A stretch of 60,051 bases of DNA from Halothiobacillus sp. Lineage in GTDB: Bacteria; Pseudomonadota; Gammaproteobacteria; JAAZVP01. Within the stretch, counting starts at the first letter, position 1; each line of letters begins with the position of its first letter. Where the stretch lies: the NCBI GenBank assembly GCA_018623495.1, contig JAAZVP010000008.1, forward strand, positions 1 through 60,051, given 5' to 3'. The translations under genes and the position numbers were made by a program. Shown piece by piece: positions 55,792 to 60,051 of this stretch. The notes under the pieces were generated by a model that had not been told where the DNA came from, made no database searches, and worked only from the letters and a program-made list of their open reading frames with translations.

Positions 55792-56448
55792 ATGAACCAG
55801 GACGAACTCAAGCGCCAGGCGGCCGCGGCGGCCGTGGAACACGTCCAGCCCGGCACCGTGGTGGGCGTGGGCACCGGCTCCACCGTCAACTTCTTCATCG
55901 ACGAGCTGGCCCGGATCAAGGGCCGCATCGAGGGTGCGGTCTCCAGCTCCGAGGCCTCCACCCGGCGCCTGCGCGAGCACGGCATCGAGGTCTTCGATCT
56001 CAACAGCGTCTCCGAAATCCCGGTCTACGTGGACGGGGCCGACGAGATCAACAGCGCCCTGCAGATGATCAAGGGCGGCGGCGGCGCGCTCACCCGCGAG
56101 AAGATCATCGCCCACATGGCCGACCGCTTCGTCTGCATCTGCGACCAGAGCAAGAAGGTGGACGTACTCGGCGCCTTCCCGCTGCCCATCGAGGTGATCC
56201 CCATGGCCCGCAGCATGGTCGCCCGCGAGACCGTCAAGCTCGGCGGCAGCCCGGTGCTGCGCGAGGACTTCGTCACCGACAACGGCAACGTCATCCTCGA
56301 CGTGCACAACCTCGACATCCTCGAGCCGGCGAAGATGGAGGACGAACTCAACAACATCCCGGGCATCGTCACCGTGGGCCTGTTCGCCCTCGACCCCGCC
56401 GACGTGCTGCTGATGGCCAGCCCCGACGGCGTGCAAAAGTTCGACTGA
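55792..56448 (+). CDS. rpiA: Ribose-5-phosphate isomerase A
   Basis: 218 residues. [17 protein letters not shown] is the substrate-binding start, [20 protein letters not shown] carries the catalytic acid region, and [10 protein letters not shown] has the Lys. DNGNVILDV closes it. It interconverts ribose 5-phosphate and ribulose 5-phosphate. A GGAGG lies before the ATG. It is divergent from ilvA, with 147 bases between them. Confidence 0.97.
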   Translation: MNQDELKRQAAAAAVEHVQPGTVVGVGTGSTVNFFIDELARIKGRIEGAVSSSEASTRRLREHGIEVFDLNSVSEIPVYVDGADEINSALQMIKGGGGALTREKIIAHMADRFVCICDQSKKVDVLGAFPLPIEVIPMARSMVARETVKLGGSPVLREDFVTDNGNVILDVHNLDILEPAKMEDELNNIPGIVTVGLFALDPADVLLMASPDGVQKFD

Positions 56449-56519
56449 GCCGCATCGACCTCGCCCCGGCGGCCACCACGGCCGCCTCTTCCCTCCTGCG
56501 TACCGGGATTGACCGGCAA

Positions 56520-56795
56520 GCCGCTCTTGCGGCCGCGCCGGGTCTCACGGCATTCGAGCACCCACCCCCCGAAGCCGCCTGCAGAAGGGCGAAGTGCCCG
56601 GGCTCCACGGGCCGGCCGTCCCCGGCCACCGAGCGGCAGGCCCAGACCGCCGACGCGTTCCACGCCCACCTCACCCACATCCACACCGTCGCGGGGCGGA
56701 CGGCCCCGGCTGGCCGGGAGACCGCCAGCGCCAGGGAGGAACTGGCTCGACTGGCAAGCGAGCTCCGGGAACTGGTGGGCCAGTTCCGGGTCTGA
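56520..56795 (+). pseudogene. Probable C-terminal remnant of a methyl-accepting chemotaxis protein
   Basis: In one frame ending in TGA at 56793-56795, the last residues read EELARLASELRELVGQFRV. Many chemoreceptors end in just such an L..LA..L..LVG.F.. tail. The preceding part has only vague helical similarity, and no start codon with a ribosome site is seen. The frame is open back to the end of rpiA, so an unrecognised small gene is an alternative. The call rests on the tail alone. Confidence 0.4.
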
Positions 56796-56853
56796 TTCGA
56801 CCGCCTCGGCGCGGGTGGTGCCGGCGGAGGCGGACTCGGTCCCGCCCCCAGGA

Positions 56854-56872
56854 TGTACTACTCTTGTACAAT
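56854..56872 (+). promoter_or_regulatory. Inverted repeat and possible -10 box before the PAS-GGDEF gene
   Basis: TGTAC (56854-56858) and GTACA (56866-56870) are perfect inverted copies 7 bases apart, and TACAAT (56867-56872) overlaps the second arm, about 42 bases before the ATG. The arrangement suits repressor control, but no -35 box is evident. Confidence 0.35.
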
Positions 56873-56913
56873 AATGATTGCCGCCGCCGAATCGACCCGG
56901 GCCCTGCCAAACC

Positions 56914-59900
56914 ATGCATACCCTCTCGCTGCTCGCCTTCACACCCGATGCCCCGCCCCCCGAGACCGAGGCGTTTCTCAAGGCTCTGGACGGGATCTGC
57001 GAGCACGACCGCTTTCGGCGAAGCGACTCCCTGGCCGGGCTCGACCCGCGCCCGGACGTGGTCCTGCTGCCGACGGAGCGACCGGGTGACGCGCCCATCG
57101 AACAGGTCCACCGGGCCCTGCCCGACACGCCGGTCGTGCTGGTGCTTGCGGACGCGGAGGGCCCGGCCGAGACGCTGGCCGCGACCCGGGCGGCCGGTGC
57201 CCAGGACTACCTCGACGTCCACGACCGTGACCCCGCCCTCATCTGCCGGGTGGTCCGGAGCGCCCGCCTCCACCTGGAAAACACGCGCATCCGCGACCGC
57301 TACCGGATCCTGCTCGACCGCAGCCCGGACGGCTTCTGGATCAACGACCTCGAGGGCCGGATCCTCGAGGTCAACCCCGCCTATGCCGCGATGGTGGGTT
57401 ACCGCCCCGAGGCGATGCCCGGGATGGTCATCGGCGACCTCGAAATGGACGAGGACAGCGCCGCCACCCGCGCCCATATCCGCCGGATCCTGGAAACCGG
57501 CAGCGACCGCTTCCAGACGCGCCACCGCCACCGGGACGGCGGCGTGGTGCACCTCGACGTCAGCGCCCACTTGCTCGAGGAACACCAGCACCGGATCATG
57601 GCGATATTCCGGGACATCACCCAACAAAAGACCGTCCAGGCCGCCCTGGCCCACAGCGAGCGACGCTTTCGCGACGTCGCCACCGCGGCCGGGGAGTACA
57701 TCTGGGAAGTCGACCCGGCCGGTGTCTACCAGTTCGTCACCGATCCCGTGGAAGCGTTGCTCGGGCGTCCCCCAGCCGAGCTCCTCGGCCGCACGCCCTT
57801 CGACTTCATGCCCGCCGACGAGGCCGAGCGCGTCCGGGAACTGCTGGGGCGATGGGCGGACCGAAGACAGTCCTGGCAGGGGCTCGAACACCGCTCGATC
57901 CGTGCCGACGGCGGGATCGCCTGGCAGCGGGTCAGCGGCCTGCCCATGTTCGACGAGTACGGCCGGCTCACCGGCTTTCGCGGCACCGGGCGGGACATCA
58001 CCGCAGAAAAACAGGCCCAGGAGGCCCGGGCACGCCTCACCCAGCGGCTACGCCTGGCCACCCGGGCCGCCGGCCTGGGCATCTGGGACCTGGACCTGGA
58101 CAGCGGCCGGCTGGAGTGGGACGCCGGCATGTTCCGCATCTACGGCCTGGACGCCGAGCAGTTCGACCACTCCGTGGACACCTGGATACAGGCCCTCGCC
58201 CCGGAAACCGCCGAGCGCGCCACTGCCGACTTCCGGGCCGGCATGCGCTCGACCGCACCCTATGCCTCGGAATTCCGCATCCGCCGTGGTGACGGGAGCC
58301 TCCGCGACATCCGCGCCCTGGCCCAGGCGGTCCACGACGACACCGGCGAACCGGTACGGGTCGTGGGCATCAACGAGGACATCACCGACCAGCGCCTCGC
58401 CGAGCGCCGCCTGCGGGAACAGACCCGGCAACTCACCGCGGTGCTGGAGACGGCCGACGACGCGGTCGTCACCGCCGACAGCGACGGCCGGATCCAGTAT
58501 TTCAACCCGGCCGCGGAACGCATGTTCGGCCATCCGGCGGCGTCGATGGTGGGCGAATTCATCGAACGCCTCATGCCCGCCGGGCACTGGCAGCACCACC
58601 ATGATCCCGGTCATCGCCGCGAGGGGGACGCCCCGCGCCTGACGGGTCGGCGACGCGAGTTGCAGGGCATGCGCGCCGACGGCGAGGCATTTCCCGTCGA
58701 GCCCAACATCACCGACACCGGCATGGGGGAGCCCCGCCTCTACGTCGGCATCATCCGCGACCTCTCCGAGCGCAAGGCAGCCGAGAAGGCCCTGGCCCGC
58801 ATCCGGGAGAACCTCGCCGAGGCCCAGCGCATCGGCCAGATGGGCTCCTGGGTACTGGACCTGGGACGAAACCACCTCTGGTGGTCCGACCAGGTCTTTC
58901 GCATCTTCGGCGAGACCCCGCAGTCCTTCGACGCCACCTACGAGGCCTTCCTCCACGATGTCCACCCGGAAGACCGGGAAAAGGTCGAAGAACGGGTGCA
59001 GGCGGCCCTGGCCGGTCAACCCTACCGGGTCATCCACCGGGTCGTGGCCGGCTCGGGCGAACTGCGCTGGGTGGTCGAGCGCGGAGAGGTGGAGAGGTGG
59101 AATTCGGCGAGGGGGGGCGACCCCGTGCGCATGCGCGGAACCATCCAGGACATCACCGAGCGCCGCGAACTGGAACAGGCCCTGCGCCAGGAACGCAACA
59201 CCGCCCGGGGCATCATCAACAGCCTGCCGGGCATCTTCTACATGATCACCCCCGAGCCGCGCTTCACGCTCTGGAACCGCAACCTCGAGGAGGTCCTCGG
59301 GCTGGGGGCCGAGACCCTGTCCCGCATCGACCCGACCGAGATCATCGCCCCCGAGGACCGCGAATACGCCGGCCGCCTGCTGCGACAGGTGTTCGCCGAG
59401 GGCTTCGCCCGCTTCGAGACCCGCCTGTGCACCGCCGACGGCTGCCAGCCGCCCTACGACCTCTCCGCCTACCGGGTCGACCTGCCCGACGGCCCCCCTG
59501 ATGGTGGGCATGGGCATCGACATCTCCCGCCGTGTCGCCCTCGAAAAGGAGTTGCGCCACCTCGCCACCACCGACGGCCTCACCGGCCTCCAGAACCGCC
59601 GCGCCTTCCTCGAGCGGGTGGAAGAAGAACGCCAGCGGGCCGCTCGCTACGACAGCCCGTTCAGCCTGCTGATGATCGACGTCGACCACTTCAAGTCGGT
59701 CAACGACGAGCACGGTCACGAGGTCGGCGACCGCGTCCTGCGCCAGCTCGCCGACACCCTCCGCCACCTGCTGCGCGGGGGCGAGAGCCTCGGCCGACTG
59801 GGCGGCGAGGAATTCGCCGCCCTGCTCCCCGAGACCCCCGTCGACGGCCCGCCCGGGCCGCCGAGCGCATCCGCGCCCGGCTCGCCAAAACCCCCGTCCC

Positions 59901-60051
59901 CCTCGGGCAGGGCAACCTGGAGATCACCGTCAGCATCGGCGTGACCCAGTGGCTGGGCCCGGACGACCCCACCGAGGCCCTCTTCAAGCGCGCCGACGAC
60001 GCCCTCTACCGCTCCAAGGGCGAGGGCCGCAACCGCGTCACCCGCGCCTGA
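56914..60051 (+). CDS. Multi-PAS diguanylate cyclase with GGDEF core displaced by two compensating frameshifts
   Basis: The frame is open for 1045 residues. Residues 1-120 resemble a response-regulator receiver that has lost the phospho-Asp (PDVVLLP where PDVVLLD is usual). Six PAS units follow, starting near 129, 248, 377, 504, 634 and 763; IMAIFRDITQQK and VVGINEDITDQR are typical PAC ends. No membrane segment is seen, so it senses in the cytosol. From about 59484 to 59850 the GGDEF sequence (DGLTGLQNRRAFL, FKSVNDEHGH, LGGEEF) is in the +1 frame. The original frame then resumes with ITVSIGVTQW and DDALYRSKGEGRNRV. As written, the product would lack an active cyclase core. Confidence 0.85.
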   Translation: MHTLSLLAFTPDAPPPETEAFLKALDGICEHDRFRRSDSLAGLDPRPDVVLLPTERPGDAPIEQVHRALPDTPVVLVLADAEGPAETLAATRAAGAQDYLDVHDRDPALICRVVRSARLHLENTRIRDRYRILLDRSPDGFWINDLEGRILEVNPAYAAMVGYRPEAMPGMVIGDLEMDEDSAATRAHIRRILETGSDRFQTRHRHRDGGVVHLDVSAHLLEEHQHRIMAIFRDITQQKTVQAALAHSERRFRDVATAAGEYIWEVDPAGVYQFVTDPVEALLGRPPAELLGRTPFDFMPADEAERVRELLGRWADRRQSWQGLEHRSIRADGGIAWQRVSGLPMFDEYGRLTGFRGTGRDITAEKQAQEARARLTQRLRLATRAAGLGIWDLDLDSGRLEWDAGMFRIYGLDAEQFDHSVDTWIQALAPETAERATADFRAGMRSTAPYASEFRIRRGDGSLRDIRALAQAVHDDTGEPVRVVGINEDITDQRLAERRLREQTRQLTAVLETADDAVVTADSDGRIQYFNPAAERMFGHPAASMVGEFIERLMPAGHWQHHHDPGHRREGDAPRLTGRRRELQGMRADGEAFPVEPNITDTGMGEPRLYVGIIRDLSERKAAEKALARIRENLAEAQRIGQMGSWVLDLGRNHLWWSDQVFRIFGETPQSFDATYEAFLHDVHPEDREKVEERVQAALAGQPYRVIHRVVAGSGELRWVVERGEVERWNSARGGDPVRMRGTIQDITERRELEQALRQERNTARGIINSLPGIFYMITPEPRFTLWNRNLEEVLGLGAETLSRIDPTEIIAPEDREYAGRLLRQVFAEGFARFETRLCTADGCQPPYDLSAYRVDLPDGPPDGGHGHRHLPPCRPRKGVAPPRHHRRPHRPPEPPRLPRAGGRRTPAGRSLRQPVQPADDRRRPLQVGQRRARSRGRRPRPAPARRHPPPPAARGREPRPTGRRGIRRPAPRDPRRRPARAAERIRARLAKTPVPLGQGNLEITVSIGVTQWLGPDDPTEALFKRADDALYRSKGEGRNRVTRA
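59484..59850 (+). other. Frame-shifted GGDEF segment
   Basis: The first shift falls at a run of six C (59483-59488): one C too many, or two too few. The second falls within the G/C-rich 59840-59860, where one base seems missing. Between them the in-frame translation is Arg- and Pro-rich nonsense, while the +1 frame gives a good GGDEF core with GGEEF and RGGE at the usual I-site position (RxxD with Glu for Asp). An ATG at 59501 opens a 147-residue frame here, so separate translation is possible. Confidence 0.75.

Larger units (their letters stand above)
56449..56913. other. Region between rpiA and the PAS-GGDEF gene
   Basis: These 465 bases hold no intact gene. Most of 56520-56795 looks like the decayed end of a chemoreceptor gene (listed separately). 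The last 60 bases are AT-richer and contain TGTAC-N7-GTACA (56854-56870) partly overlapping a TACAAT (56867-56872), a possible promoter with an operator for the next gene. Confidence 0.5.

Noticed and set aside
59501-59944. A separate small GGDEF protein starting at 59501
   Set aside because: Its N-terminal residues continue the PAS-PAC sequence of the upstream frame and the end of the GGDEF domain lies in the original frame, so displaced coding of one protein explains it better.

Overview
The window is a stretch of very GC-rich chromosome from a gammaproteobacterium. The gene neighbourhoods are gammaproteobacterial: aroQ-accB-accC-prmA, cutA-dsbD beside fxsA and groES-groEL, zapA-6S RNA-5-formyltetrahydrofolate cyclo-ligase, pepP-ubiH-ubiI, and glnE-ilvE. 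A SoxCD-type sulfite/sulfur dehydrogenase pair suggests a sulfur-oxidising lineage, perhaps Ectothiorhodospiraceae-like; that placement is inference from gene content. No tRNA, rRNA, CRISPR array, intact prophage or intact transposase gene was seen.

Layout. 1-1632: the end of a tolC-like gene, an isochorismatase-fold hydrolase and an LpxL-like lipid A acyltransferase. 1742-15966: a lipopolysaccharide and surface-glycan region of two divergent operons. The leftward one is O-antigen ligase, sulfotransferase, heptosyltransferase, GT4, hldE and waaA. The rightward one is four related GT4 glycosyltransferases around an asparagine synthase, then a second sulfotransferase. 16165-23316: a zinc-finger protein, ilvE, glnE and two unknown genes leftward, then hemB-aroE rightward. 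23443-30200: soxC-soxD leftward, and moaE-moeA-moaC, moaA and a polysaccharide deacetylase rightward. 30308-36720: an unknown gene, hemY-type protoporphyrinogen oxidase, two transporters, an NDUFA9-like protein and a metal permease. 37127-40438: a host-attachment-family protein, groEL-groES under a CIRCE operator, and fxsA. 40615-47063: cutA, dsbD, a TlpA-like lipoprotein, aroQ, accB, accC and prmA. 47035-52603: a DUF3426-like gene, two ubiquinone hydroxylases, a 620-bp hairpin-rich element, pepP and an UPF0149 gene. 52668-56448: a coiled-coil gene, zapA, 6S RNA, 5-formyltetrahydrofolate cyclo-ligase, ilvA and rpiA. 56520-60051: a probable chemoreceptor remnant and a six-PAS GGDEF protein.

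How the genes work together. The first 16 kb builds and modifies the outer-membrane glycolipid: heptose activation, Kdo and heptose transfer, several hexosyl-type transfers, ligation, and probably sulfation. The Moco genes beside soxC supply the cofactor SoxC needs. DsbD and the TlpA-like lipoprotein form a periplasmic reducing pair. AroQ, AccB, AccC and PrmA are housekeeping genes in one operon.

The least explained material lies between genes. A 620-bp array of at least nine stem-loops with about 31-bp terminal inverted repeats splits pepP from ubiH. A 107-bp relative at 30201-30307 is bounded by CTAG on both sides, and CTAG supplies the TAG stop codons of the flanking genes. A separate 306-bp interval at 36771-37076 has 18-bp inverted ends. 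Coding oddities are a DsbD with a duplicated N-terminal domain and a diguanylate cyclase whose GGDEF core sits in another frame between two compensating shifts.
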